NCBI GenBank assembly: GCA_903924465.1 | Contig: CAIYBN010000030.1 | Location: 1 to 52,431, forward strand | Reading direction: 5' to 3' | Source: an uncultured Myxococcales bacterium | GTDB lineage: Bacteria > Myxococcota_A > UBA9042 | DNA length: 52,431 bases | Shown: positions 24,561 to 31,165 of the stretch, in pieces | Position numbering within the stretch: position 1 is the first letter of the stretch | Layout of the letters: every line of letters begins with the position of its first letter | The notes under the pieces: generated by a model | What the model saw: only the letters and a program-made list of their open reading frames with translations | Databases searched by the model: none | Told to the model about the DNA's origin: nothing | Position numbers and translations under genes: made by a program

Positions 24561-24940
24561 TGGCATTCGGCTATTCGGATCGTTCGGGCACCCCTAAGCC
24601 CTATGACGCAACCGCCTGGACGCGCGGCGTGCATCCTGATCGCCCGCTTCCGCAGGCGGCGCCGGTGTATGACGCGGCACCGACGCGCCCCGCACCCGCG
24701 CTCGCGCCGTCCGCGCTCACGCTTGCCACTCCCGCGCCCCCGACACGGCCAGCGCAACCCATGCCCGCGCCCGCGGCGGCGTTGCCTGTGCTGGCCTCTG
24801 CGCCAGCCGTCACAACGCTGGTGGCGCCTGCTGTGGCGGCTGAACCTGTCGCAAGTGCGATTGACTTGCGCAAGATCGGTTTGGCGCTTCTCGTACTTTG
24901 GATCCTCAGTCAGTTCGCCAAGTCAAGGGCCAAGGAGTAG
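24560..24940 (+). CDS. Pro/Ala-rich tail-anchored protein
   Basis: A 126-residue protein. Residues 28-95 are almost entirely Ala, Pro, Thr and Val (for example APAPALAPSALTLATPAPPT), a stiff extended linker. Residues about 104-120 (KIGLALLVLWILSQFA) form a C-terminal anchor followed by basic residues. It is probably a stalk spanning a layer of the virion. The start overlaps the preceding stop by one base. Confidence 0.7.
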   Translation: MAFGYSDRSGTPKPYDATAWTRGVHPDRPLPQAAPVYDAAPTRPAPALAPSALTLATPAPPTRPAQPMPAPAAALPVLASAPAVTTLVAPAVAAEPVASAIDLRKIGLALLVLWILSQFAKSRAKE

Positions 24941-24942
24941 CA

Positions 24943-25230
24943 ATGTTCAACCCCACAATCTATACCGGCACGCGCCACACGGCGGGTTTGCTCGACGACG
25001 TGCAGAGCTACGTCCAGAAAGCGATCACCGGCGGCAAGGCTGGCGACACCGACTATGACAATCGCGTAGCGTTGCTGGGCGATGCCGGTGGCCGGGCGAT
25101 CCAGAAGTTCGTGCAGACGCCGGAAGGCCAGTCGACGGTCAACAAGCTGGCTTTTGAGGTCGGTGTGCCGATGCTGGTGCTGGGATTGGCTATCGGCTGG
25201 ATGATCGGCCGCAAGAAGAAGGCCGCATGA
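24943..25230 (+). CDS. Small tail-anchored protein, 95 residues
   Basis: The ATG at 24943 lies 2 bases after the preceding stop, with AAGGAG upstream. A helical soluble part (LLDDVQSYVQKAITGGKAG) is followed by an anchor at about 70-88 (FEVGVPMLVLGLAIGWMIG) and an RKKKAA tail. ATGA-coupled to the next gene. No family recognised. Confidence 0.7.
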   Translation: MFNPTIYTGTRHTAGLLDDVQSYVQKAITGGKAGDTDYDNRVALLGDAGGRAIQKFVQTPEGQSTVNKLAFEVGVPMLVLGLAIGWMIGRKKKAA

Positions 25231-25835
25231 GCGCTCCCATCGTCAAGAGCATCGCCAACGATCCGGCGTGGAAAGCGTATTGGATCGTGGTCGACTCGCA
25301 ACCTACCGTCGCCGGCAAGCTGGCGATGGCCTATGACGAGCGCGTGTCCGCAACTTTGCCCATGCGCAACCTGGCGACGCGATTGATTCTGGAGGACGCT
25401 GTCGCACCGATGCCGGACGGGCAATCGCCGGCGGATGTGCTGATGGCCGCGCTGTTGGGGCGCAAAGACGCCAATCGCATCGGACTCAAGACGCTTGCGG
25501 GCGACACGATTCAGGCAATGTGCCCATTGGCCGACGGCAGCCCCGGAACGCTGTCACTGGACGATGCGCTGTCGCAACTCGCCGCGGTCGACAAGCAGGC
25601 TGCCAGCATCATCGCGAATCTGGCCATAGGCGCCGCCGCGCTGCACGACGAAGAATACTCGCACCTGATCTGGACGGGATTCAAGGCACGCGCCTGGTTC
25701 GTGATCGATACCGTACTGCAAACCGCCGGAAATGCCGTTGCGGCAGCCGTTGCGCCGCTGTCTGCGTCGCCGATCATCATCGGCAGCATTGTCCTTGGCG
25801 GCCTGTACCTGTTGACCAGACTGCGGCGGGAATAA
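25227..25835 (+). CDS. Tail-anchored helical protein, 202 residues
   Basis: A mostly helical soluble part (ADVLMAALLGRKDANRIGLK; LDDALSQLAAVDKQAASII). The hydrophobic C-terminus (SASPIIIGSIVLGGLYLLTRLRRE) is a tail anchor with basic end. It is coupled at both ends (ATGA before, TAATG after). No family recognised; likely a virion membrane protein. Confidence 0.7.
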   Translation: MSAPIVKSIANDPAWKAYWIVVDSQPTVAGKLAMAYDERVSATLPMRNLATRLILEDAVAPMPDGQSPADVLMAALLGRKDANRIGLKTLAGDTIQAMCPLADGSPGTLSLDDALSQLAAVDKQAASIIANLAIGAAALHDEEYSHLIWTGFKARAWFVIDTVLQTAGNAVAAAVAPLSASPIIIGSIVLGGLYLLTRLRRE

Positions 25836-26170
25836 TGGAGCTGCCACCGCACATCGACGCCGCGCAAGTGCAGCGCTTCTTGGCCGAGATCACACCGCCG
25901 GCATCGGCGATCTGCCCGCAGTTTGGCATCGACCCGGAGACGTGCGTGCATGACGCTGCGCAGGCCAGTCAGTTCGGCACCGTGGCGATGGGCCACAACT
26001 ACTGGATGCTGCAGGGCATCGGCGACGCTGGTTATTATCAGACCATGATCGCGGTGCCCACTGGTGCCGCCGCTGGTGGCGGTTACGTCGCGCAGACCGT
26101 GCGCTATGCAAAGTTCTCGACGCCAGCGGCTGCCGTAGGCGCCTGGTGCCGGTCGCAGGCTGGAGGATAG
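25835..26170 (+). CDS. Glucosaminidase-fold-like protein, catalytic Glu apparently missing
   Basis: A 111-residue protein at a TAATG overlap. HDAAQASQFGTVAMGHNYWM, followed by GYYQTM, RYAKF and STPAAAVGAWC, resembles the core of FlgJ/LytD-type N-acetylglucosaminidases (ESGWG...NNLFGIK...F..Y.S...A). The position normally held by the catalytic Glu reads Ala/Gln. It may be a peptidoglycan-binding or structural derivative. It lacks a membrane segment, unlike its neighbours. The assignment rests on pattern only. Confidence 0.55.
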   Translation: MELPPHIDAAQVQRFLAEITPPASAICPQFGIDPETCVHDAAQASQFGTVAMGHNYWMLQGIGDAGYYQTMIAVPTGAAAGGGYVAQTVRYAKFSTPAAAVGAWCRSQAGG

Positions 26171-26171
26171 G

Positions 26172-26666
26172 ATGGCTGGACACAGCGAACCGAGCGTGAC
26201 ATGGGTCTACGCCAAAATGAAGCAGGATGTGCCCGTGACGTTCGTCGATGGGTCCAATGACGTGCTGAACGCTGGCGAGATCGTGCGTGTCTACAAGGGC
26301 AGCATCGGCAGCGGCGGCGCGACCCTCGACAACAAAGGCTACACCTCGCCGACTGGTGGCGTTTTCCTGGTGGAAGTCCTGCCCAACTCCGATCAGTTCT
26401 GGATGGCCTACCCGTCGAACGTGCCGGGTGCGGACAAAATCGACTCAGCCGAGTTCAACGCAGACACGTCGAGTCGGCAAGGGCGTGTTGGTTTTGCGAG
26501 GATCGCCGACGTCAACGCCGCGCCTGAACCGAAGGGCGACAAGGACACGATCGGCATCCGCGATCCAGGTCAATCGGCTCCGACCGGTGCTGGTGCTGGA
26601 ATCGGCGTCCTTGCCGTGATTCTGGCCGCACTCGGTATCGCCCGAGCATCGAAACGCCAGTCCTAG
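26172..26666 (+). CDS. Tail-anchored beta-type protein, last gene of virion module
   Basis: A 164-residue protein 1 base after the previous stop. Residues 1-110 look like a beta domain (VPVTFVDGSNDVLNAGEIVR). An acidic/Gly linker leads to GAGIGVLAVILAALGIARAS, an anchor ending in KRQS. It faces the minus-strand operon tail to tail; only 31 bases separate the stop codons, and I see no strong terminator there beyond a T-run at 26684-26690. Confidence 0.7.
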   Translation: MAGHSEPSVTWVYAKMKQDVPVTFVDGSNDVLNAGEIVRVYKGSIGSGGATLDNKGYTSPTGGVFLVEVLPNSDQFWMAYPSNVPGADKIDSAEFNADTSSRQGRVGFARIADVNAAPEPKGDKDTIGIRDPGQSAPTGAGAGIGVLAVILAALGIARASKRQS

Positions 26667-26697
26667 CGCGATTGTGTGCGTCATTTTTTTGGCAGGT

Positions 26698-26859
26698 TCA
26701 GCGATTGAGCGGGAAAGTCAGGATCGTGCCGACTGTCGACGCTGTGGCCACCAAAATCACCAAGCCAACGCTGTCGATGCCGCTGCCGTAGTGAATCGCG
26801 ACCATGCCAGCGGCGACACCGGCGCCGTATCCGCAAACAAGGCTGTTGATCCAGCTCAC
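26698..26859 (-). CDS. Small membrane protein, 53 residues
   Basis: A GTG start (26859-26857) overlaps the TGA of the upstream gene as GTGA. The product (MSWINSLVCGYGAGVAAGMV...) has two hydrophobic stretches: residues 5-24, and VGLVILVATASTVGTILTF near the C-terminus. It could be a holin-like or virion membrane peptide. Coupling and composition support a real gene, though it is short. Confidence 0.6.
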   Translation of the reverse strand: MSWINSLVCGYGAGVAAGMVAIHYGSGIDSVGLVILVATASTVGTILTFPLNR

Positions 26860-27179
26860 CGCTTGCGCGCCCGCGCAGGTTTGACCGCCGGCGCTTCAGC
26901 CGGATCGGCTGGCGCAACAGGCGCGGCCAGATACTGGCGCAGCGCAGCAAACCTGTAGTCAGTCGCCACGGCGGCGCGGATCTGCGACTCGCCATCCGCA
27001 GAATCCTCAACCGCGACCATCAACAGGGACTCGCAATCGCACACGGTGCCATGCGGCAACGCGGCCGTGTTGCGGTTGGGCATCGACGTGTCGGCGATGG
27101 TGACGGCGACTGTCTCTCGCGCGTAGACTTCTCGGCCGTTCGGGCGCGTGTACCATCGGATCAGGTGCATTGTTTGCAT
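26856..27179 (-). CDS. Hypothetical protein, 107 residues
   Basis: The ATG at 27179 has AAAGG about 6 bases upstream. The sequence is mixed alpha/beta (VYARETVAVTIADTSMP; CDCESLLMVAVED) with an Ala/Pro-rich basic tail (PAEAPAVKPARARKR). Penultimate gene of the minus operon. No family recognised. Confidence 0.7.
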   Translation of the reverse strand: MQTMHLIRWYTRPNGREVYARETVAVTIADTSMPNRNTAALPHGTVCDCESLLMVAVEDSADGESQIRAAVATDYRFAALRQYLAAPVAPADPAEAPAVKPARARKR

Positions 27180-27219
27180 GGGTGCCTTTGACCGCGTAGA
27201 GCGGTGCGCGTTGATTGTG

Positions 27220-27327
27220 CTACCGTTTCGCAAGACGCGCAACGGCGGCCTGTACCGTTGGCATTGCCGCTGTGACTGCGGCGGGAGACTCGGGCGCGTA
27301 TTGTGCCAGCCAATCGTGAAAGGTCAT
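27220..27327 (-). CDS. Small helical protein, 35 residues
   Basis: A short frame (MTFHDWLAQYAPESPAAVTA...) with a textbook TTGGAGGTG ribosome-binding site 6 bases before the ATG, placed 1 base from the stop of the upstream gene. It is an amphipathic helix with a basic end (VARLAKR). The strong RBS and operon position are the evidence for expression. Confidence 0.6.
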   Translation of the reverse strand: MTFHDWLAQYAPESPAAVTAAMPTVQAAVARLAKR

Positions 27328-27328
27328 T

Positions 27329-27763
27329 CTACACCTCCAACTTGAGTTCGCTGGGCTTCTCGGCGGCCGCTATCGCTTGAGCTTCCGCCAACGCGTGTTC
27401 CGGCCAGCGCCAGGTGCCGGGGCGGCCAGCGATGTCGAATGCCGTGCCACTCACCCACGTCTGCGGCCCGGTGTCGACAGGGAAGCCGCTACGGCTGTCG
27501 CGTCGTTTCATTCCTGGGACCGTCCACATCCAACCTGCAACGTTCCGGCCGTTGTCGCCGATCGCCACAACGACGAGCGGTAAGAACAGGCGCGGCGCGT
27601 CAATCAGCGCAGGATCCGTGGCGCAGTATTGGACGATTGCGCCAACGTGCGGTGCGCGCACCGTGATCATGCGCGGTTCAGGCGCAGGCTCAGCGTCAAG
27701 CGAAAGGGGCGGCGCCTCAGCGTCTTGCCCGGTCACGATTGCGATCTTCTTCTTGGTGGCCAT
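27329..27763 (-). CDS. Hypothetical protein, 144 residues
   Basis: Begins MATKKKIAIVTGQDAEAPPL with an acidic/Pro N-terminus. A beta-rich core follows (MITVRAPHVGAIVQY, LFLPLVVVAIGDNG) with Trp-rich strands (VAGWMWTVPGMKRR; GTWRWPEHAL). CGGAGAAG precedes the ATG. It resembles small phage proteins of unknown function; no catalytic motif seen. Confidence 0.7.
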   Translation of the reverse strand: MATKKKIAIVTGQDAEAPPLSLDAEPAPEPRMITVRAPHVGAIVQYCATDPALIDAPRLFLPLVVVAIGDNGRNVAGWMWTVPGMKRRDSRSGFPVDTGPQTWVSGTAFDIAGRPGTWRWPEHALAEAQAIAAAEKPSELKLEV

Positions 27764-27777
27764 GTTCTTCTCCGGTT

Positions 27778-28164
27778 TCAGTTCGTTTCCGTGTCACTGT
27801 TGACCAGCCGCAACCCATGCCGCGGCTTCACGGCTTGCGCCGCATTTTCTTCTTGCCGCCACACGAGTTGTGCGCCGGTCGATTCTTCGACGATGCCCAA
27901 CAACGCCGTCCAGGGCACAAACGTGGGGCGCGGACGGCCCGCAAACGACAATCGGCAATGCACCCCGTCGTGCTGCACGTCGACTGGCACGCCAAAGCGC
28001 AGCGAATACCGCACCACAAGCACGCCCGTCGTCAAAGCCGCGGCGATAACGTCGCCCGGCATGTCCAAGTCCGCGTTGCGCGGGTCGACGAGCGCCATAA
28101 CCGTGCCGACTTCGCCAGCTTGCTCAAGCGACATGGCAAAAAACTGTTGCTTGTTGGGTAGCAT
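27778..28164 (-). CDS. SspB-like ClpXP adaptor
   Basis: A 128-residue protein. The core pattern GVHCRLSFAGRPRPTFVPWT followed by ALLGIVEESTGAQLVW matches the SspB beta-barrel (I-F-ARF-GV-R-I-VP--A--AIYARENGQGM), and the N-terminal VIAAALTTGVLVVRYSLRFG fits its first helix and strand. SspB delivers ssrA-tagged and other substrates to ClpXP. A viral copy could redirect host proteolysis or destroy a host or viral regulator. The C-terminus lacks the long acidic linker with the ClpX-binding tail of host SspB, and ends HGLRLVNSDTETN. Function is inferred from pattern only. Confidence 0.55.
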   Translation of the reverse strand: MLPNKQQFFAMSLEQAGEVGTVMALVDPRNADLDMPGDVIAAALTTGVLVVRYSLRFGVPVDVQHDGVHCRLSFAGRPRPTFVPWTALLGIVEESTGAQLVWRQEENAAQAVKPRHGLRLVNSDTETN

Positions 28165-28518
28165 CTACAGCTCCCCCGCTTTCACGAGCTTGACGAGACG
28201 CGTCCACTCTTTGCGGACGGCCGCTGTCTTTTCGTTTGCCGCGCGCCATGCCGTGTCGGCTTCAGTGTCCAAGCGGGTCATCGAAAACGCATAATCGTGT
28301 TCTGCAGCAGCAAGAGCGATCGGATCTCCCGACTTCTGCGCCAGTTCAAGCGCGGCGCGCGCGCGGCGCTGGTGCGAGTATGATTCCGCCGCAACATGCG
28401 CGGCGTGAGCGTCATTCAGGAGTGCGGCGACGTGCCGCCGCCCAATCGCAAGCAAAGCCTTGTCCAATTCAGGAGTCGACACGCGACGGCCGCCGTTCTT
28501 GCCTTTGAGCTGCGCCAT
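28165..28518 (-). CDS. Hypothetical helical protein, 117 residues
   Basis: An almost wholly helical, charged protein (HQRRARAALELAQKSG; RAANEKTAAVRKEWTRL) starting MAQLKGKNGGRRVSTPELD. It abuts both neighbours: stop next to the SspB-like start, and start next to the HTH stop. No family recognised. Confidence 0.7.
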   Translation of the reverse strand: MAQLKGKNGGRRVSTPELDKALLAIGRRHVAALLNDAHAAHVAAESYSHQRRARAALELAQKSGDPIALAAAEHDYAFSMTRLDTEADTAWRAANEKTAAVRKEWTRLVKLVKAGEL

Positions 28519-28776
28519 CTACTCACCATCCAAGGACGAAGGCGCGTTGACCGGAATCCGCGGCACGAACGGCGATTCGGGGAGTGACGTTGTTGTGTAC
28601 GCTGCGTGATTCGTCATTTGCAGCATTTCACCGATCGCCGTGCGCGGAATGCGCCAATCGGTGCCCAATTTGACGGCGCGGAGCGTTCCGTCAGCGCAAG
28701 CGCGTTCGATGCTGCGCACCGACACAGACAACAGTTCAGACGCCTCTTTGGGCGTGTAGACAAGTGGCTCAGTCAC
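28519..28776 (-). CDS. Excisionase-type winged-HTH regulator
   Basis: About 85 residues from a GTG at 28776 with GGAG 7 bases upstream; an upstream in-frame start at 28836 lacks an RBS. YTPKEASELLSVSVRSIERA, then GTLRAVKLGTDWRIPRTAI, is the HTH_17/excisionase MerR-like fold. These small proteins bind DNA as recombination directionality factors or repressors. It heads the minus operon and sits beside a divergent promoter region, so it probably controls both directions; pairing with the serine recombinase at 31150 is possible. Confidence 0.8.
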   Translation of the reverse strand: MTEPLVYTPKEASELLSVSVRSIERACADGTLRAVKLGTDWRIPRTAIGEMLQMTNHAAYTTTSLPESPFVPRIPVNAPSSLDGE

Positions 28777-28820
28777 GTCAATCTCCGTTTCAAGGCGGCA
28801 ACAGCGCCGCAAGCACGGCA

Positions 28821-28849
28821 AACGTACCCGCGACACGCCAACCTGTCAA
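28821..28849 (-). promoter_or_regulatory. Promoter of minus-strand operon
   Basis: On the minus strand: consensus TTGACA (28849-28844), 17-base spacer, TACGTT (28826-28821). It is 45 bases upstream of the HTH start codon. Confidence 0.6.
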
Positions 28850-28862
28850 CTGCCGCCAATCA

Positions 28863-28893
28863 GGTGTCACGCTTTGCTGGGCGCGTTGTCACG
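28863..28893. promoter_or_regulatory. Candidate operator repeats in divergent control region
   Basis: Two direct TGTCACGC elements, at about 28865 and 28888, lie one to two helical turns apart between the divergent promoters. An ACCTG...CAGGT inverted pair overlaps the minus promoter. They are likely sites for the neighbouring HTH protein; inference only. Confidence 0.35.
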
Positions 28894-28906
28894 CCTCACC
28901 CGAGGC

Positions 28907-28936
28907 TTGACAAGGTGCGCGGGCGCGGCGTATAGA
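28907..28936 (+). promoter_or_regulatory. Sigma70-like promoter for the rightward accessory operon
   Basis: TTGACA (28907-28912, full consensus), 18-base spacer, TATAGA (28931-28936). It faces the gene at 28985. Confidence 0.7.
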
Positions 28937-28984
28937 GATTCTGGCGGCAAAGCGGATTTCGCCCCACAACAGGACGGCAAAGTG

Positions 28985-29695
28985 ATGGTTGTCGACAAAA
29001 ACTGCGACGAGAAGCGGCAATGTGGTTGCGGCAACTACATGCTGAGGTGTACGGGCGTCGATGGTCACATGGGCGTTGCTGCGTACGAAACGCTGGAACA
29101 AGACGGCATTTTGCACCAGTTCAATCGCCCCTGCCTGCCTGTCACTCAGCCAGAGGAAAAACCCTCGCGCCTGTGCCCGTGCCGCACTGTCTGGCTGGAG
29201 GTGGTGCCACTCCAAGGCGGCAGGCTTGGCACCAAGGTCTTTTGGGATGGTCGCACTGACCACGCCATGTCTGGCTGTATCGAGCCTGCCGCCCATTTCC
29301 GCGGCGCTCCTGCCGACACCGAGCAGCGACCGCCTGAACAGCCGCTGTCTCTCCCGCCGTGGCGCCTGGGCGACAAGCTCGATGGTATGCGTGCGATAGC
29401 TGCGGAACTGGGCTATCACGTCCAGCTTCAGAGTCGTCGCGCCGCCGAGGAGCAAGAGCGCAACCTGCTCAGGCAGCAGGTCGCCTCGTTCCGCGACAAG
29501 AGCAGGCCGACCGTCAATGAGCGCCGCGCCGAGTGGCTGGCGCTGATTGGTATGGTGGTGCAGCGCGAGGGCATGACGACAGACGCCGCCATGCTGTGGG
29601 CCGACGCGATGGTCGTCGCCGCCGACAAACGTTTTCCCAATCTAGATCGCGCGAACGGAGATCCAAATGAAGATGACGCAAGACCAGTTGAATGA
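28985..29695 (+). CDS. Hypothetical phage-type protein, 236 residues
   Basis: Starts at the ATG at 28985 (a GTG one codon upstream is possible). The N-terminal half is Cys-rich (CDEKRQCGCGNYMLRC; CPCRTVW; GCIEPAAHF) and may bind metal. The C-terminal 100 residues are helical and charged (RRAAEEQERNLLRQQVASFR), ending in a segment with ADAMVVAADKRFPN. First gene after the 28907 promoter; its end overlaps the next start by 29 bases. Confidence 0.65.
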   Translation: MVVDKNCDEKRQCGCGNYMLRCTGVDGHMGVAAYETLEQDGILHQFNRPCLPVTQPEEKPSRLCPCRTVWLEVVPLQGGRLGTKVFWDGRTDHAMSGCIEPAAHFRGAPADTEQRPPEQPLSLPPWRLGDKLDGMRAIAAELGYHVQLQSRRAAEEQERNLLRQQVASFRDKSRPTVNERRAEWLALIGMVVQREGMTTDAAMLWADAMVVAADKRFPNLDRANGDPNEDDARPVE

Positions 29696-30260
29696 GATTG
29701 TGCGGCTGCACGGCCTGTGGCTGCGTAACGATGCTGGCGGAAAGCGCGCGGACCTGACCGACGCGGACCTGACCGGCGCGATCCTGACCGACGCGGACCT
29801 GACCGGCGCGACCCTGACCCACGCGACCCTGACCCGCGCGATCCTGACCCGCGCGATCCTGACCCGCGCGATCCTGACCCGCGCGATCCTGACCCGCGCG
29901 ATCCTGACCGACGCGGACCTGACCGACGCGGACCTGACCGACGCGGACCTGACCGACGCGGACCTGACCGACGCGGACCTGACCGGCGCGGACCTGACCG
30001 GCGCGATCCTGACCGATGCGGACCTGCCTGTCGGCACAAAAACCGCATTATGCTCGTGGACTGACCACGGGGAACGTGGGCGCACGTTGACCGCGTTGCT
30101 GCACGATGGCGCGCTGACGTATCGCTGTGGTTGTTTCTGCGGGACAGAAGCGGAACTGCGCCAGTACATCGCGGACGGCAAGGAACGCTACCGCGCGAGT
30201 CGCACGATCGCCGTCGCCTTCTGCGCGGCGCGTATGGCTGAAATGATGGGGGACAAATGA
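29667..30260 (+). CDS. Pentapeptide-repeat protein
   Basis: A 197-residue protein. Residues 28-122 are nineteen A(D/I/T)LT(D/G/R/H) pentapeptides, which would fold as a right-handed quadrilateral beta-helix. Pentapeptide proteins such as Qnr and MfpA mimic DNA and bind gyrase. A 75-residue C-terminal domain follows with Cys residues (YRCGCFCGTEAELRQYIAD). The repeats are near-identical at DNA level. The start is preceded by GGAG and lies inside the preceding gene. Possible roles: gyrase modulation or DNA mimicry against host defences. Confidence 0.85.
   Translation: MKMTQDQLNEIVRLHGLWLRNDAGGKRADLTDADLTGAILTDADLTGATLTHATLTRAILTRAILTRAILTRAILTRAILTDADLTDADLTDADLTDADLTDADLTGADLTGAILTDADLPVGTKTALCSWTDHGERGRTLTALLHDGALTYRCGCFCGTEAELRQYIADGKERYRASRTIAVAFCAARMAEMMGDK
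29748..30032 (+). repeat. 15-bp tandem repeats encoding pentapeptides
   Basis: Nineteen in-frame 15-base units based on GCGGACCTGACCGAC and GCGATCCTGACCCGC. Blocks of identical units (five AILTR-type, then five ADLTD-type) indicate recent slippage or unequal exchange. Not a CRISPR: there are no spacers. Confidence 0.9.
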
Positions 30261-30370
30261 ACCTGAACGGAAAGACCAACGGACCGACACCCTCGCCATC
30301 ATCGCCAAGCACGAGGTGCCGCATTGAAGTGGCGAAGAAGTTTGCCGCCATCCTCAAGGAGACACCGTGA
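30257..30370 (+). CDS. Small basic protein, 37 residues, possible relic
   Basis: An ATG at the ATGA overlap opens MNLNGKTNGPTPSPSSPSTR..., ending GTGA-coupled to the next gene. Bases 30286-30318 nearly match 48970-49002 but are read here in a different frame, so this may be a decayed tail of a duplicated gene rather than a conserved protein. Confidence 0.4.
   Translation: MNLNGKTNGPTPSPSSPSTRCRIEVAKKFAAILKETP
30286..30318 (+). repeat. Direct repeat shared with 48970-49002
   Basis: 32 of 33 bases match 48970-49002; the last 24 also match 48609-48632. In the other two copies it encodes the C-terminal AIIAKHEV of different genes. Confidence 0.8.
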
Positions 30371-30540
30371 AGTACCTGCTGTTTGCCCTGCTGATGGCGG
30401 GGTGCGAAGACTGCCTGTCGAACGTCAATAACGGTTGCCGGGTGGCGTGTTCGCACAACTCCATGAACCCGGACTTCAACTGCTACAAGGCGTGCATCAA
30501 CACCACGATGCCACGCTGCTCCACGGAGGCATCCAAATGA
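30367..30540 (+). CDS. Cys-rich small lipoprotein, 57 residues
   Basis: GTG start (GTGA overlap). MKYLLFALLMAGC is a short lipoprotein signal with lipobox LMAGC. The mature part has many Cys (CEDC, GCRVAC, NCYKAC, RCST), suggesting disulfides outside the cytoplasm. It ends ATGA-coupled. It could be a superinfection-exclusion or outer-membrane lipoprotein; no family recognised. Confidence 0.6.
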   Translation: MKYLLFALLMAGCEDCLSNVNNGCRVACSHNSMNPDFNCYKACINTTMPRCSTEASK

Positions 30541-30953
30541 CCGACCTTGACCTCGCGCGGCGGGCTATGGCGTGCAAGCACTGGCGGTGGACGGACGGAA
30601 TGCGAGCAACGCGCGACCACCTGTCCACACCGCGCCACGCCGTCAGAATCAGTCAGTCGTGCAACATCCACCAATGCCCCGACTCTGGAGGCCCATGGGT
30701 CAAGACTGACGACAACGGACAGTGGAAGCCTGAGCGCGATCTGCTCCCCGACCTGACCGACCCCGCCACGCTCGGATGCCTGCTGGCGCTGGTGCGCGAG
30801 GCGTGGGCGTCGCCGCTTGCCCAAGTGTCACCGATGCTGCCGCAGGGTGGATGGGTCTGCTACCCAAACAACACCGAAGAACGCTACGGTCTGTACTTTC
30901 GCGGAGAAACCGAAGCCGCCGCGCTAGTCGCCGCACTGGAGGCCGCACCATGA
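30537..30953 (+). CDS. Conserved hypothetical phage protein, 138 residues
   Basis: LARRAMACKHWRWTDGM at the start and LTDPATLGCLLALVREAW in the middle are patterns I recognise from many small phage proteins of unknown function. It ends LYFRGETEAAALVAALEAAP. ATGA-coupled at both ends. Confidence 0.75.
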   Translation: MTDLDLARRAMACKHWRWTDGMRATRDHLSTPRHAVRISQSCNIHQCPDSGGPWVKTDDNGQWKPERDLLPDLTDPATLGCLLALVREAWASPLAQVSPMLPQGGWVCYPNNTEERYGLYFRGETEAAALVAALEAAP

Positions 30954-31165
30954 CTCGCATCGTCAAAGTCCGCCACTGTCCGCGCCCACGGCCGATTGTC
31001 TGTAACTACTGTCGCGGGACGGTGTTCCGTTGCGTCCTGCCGTGCGACTGCCCGTGGTGCGGTCGATACCTGACCAAGACGGTCGACAAGATGCTGGCGA
31101 GCGAGCTGTTTCTTGCCGCGAGGATGAACGGGTTGCGGCCCATCATGGAATGGCGGAAGCTGTGA
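30950..31165 (+). CDS. Small zinc-ribbon protein, 71 residues
   Basis: MTRIVKVRHCPRPRPIV precedes CNYC, C, CDCPWC (about residues 24-43), a compact double-CxxC zinc ribbon. The rest is helical (DKMLASELFLAARMNG). ATGA-coupled; its end overlaps the recombinase start. Confidence 0.65.
   Translation: MTRIVKVRHCPRPRPIVCNYCRGTVFRCVLPCDCPWCGRYLTKTVDKMLASELFLAARMNGLRPIMEWRKL

Noticed and set aside
26667..26697. Terminator between convergent genes
   Set aside because: There is a T-run but no convincing stem in either direction.
29748..30032. Possible CRISPR array
   Set aside because: The tandem 15-base units have no spacers, stay in frame and encode pentapeptides.
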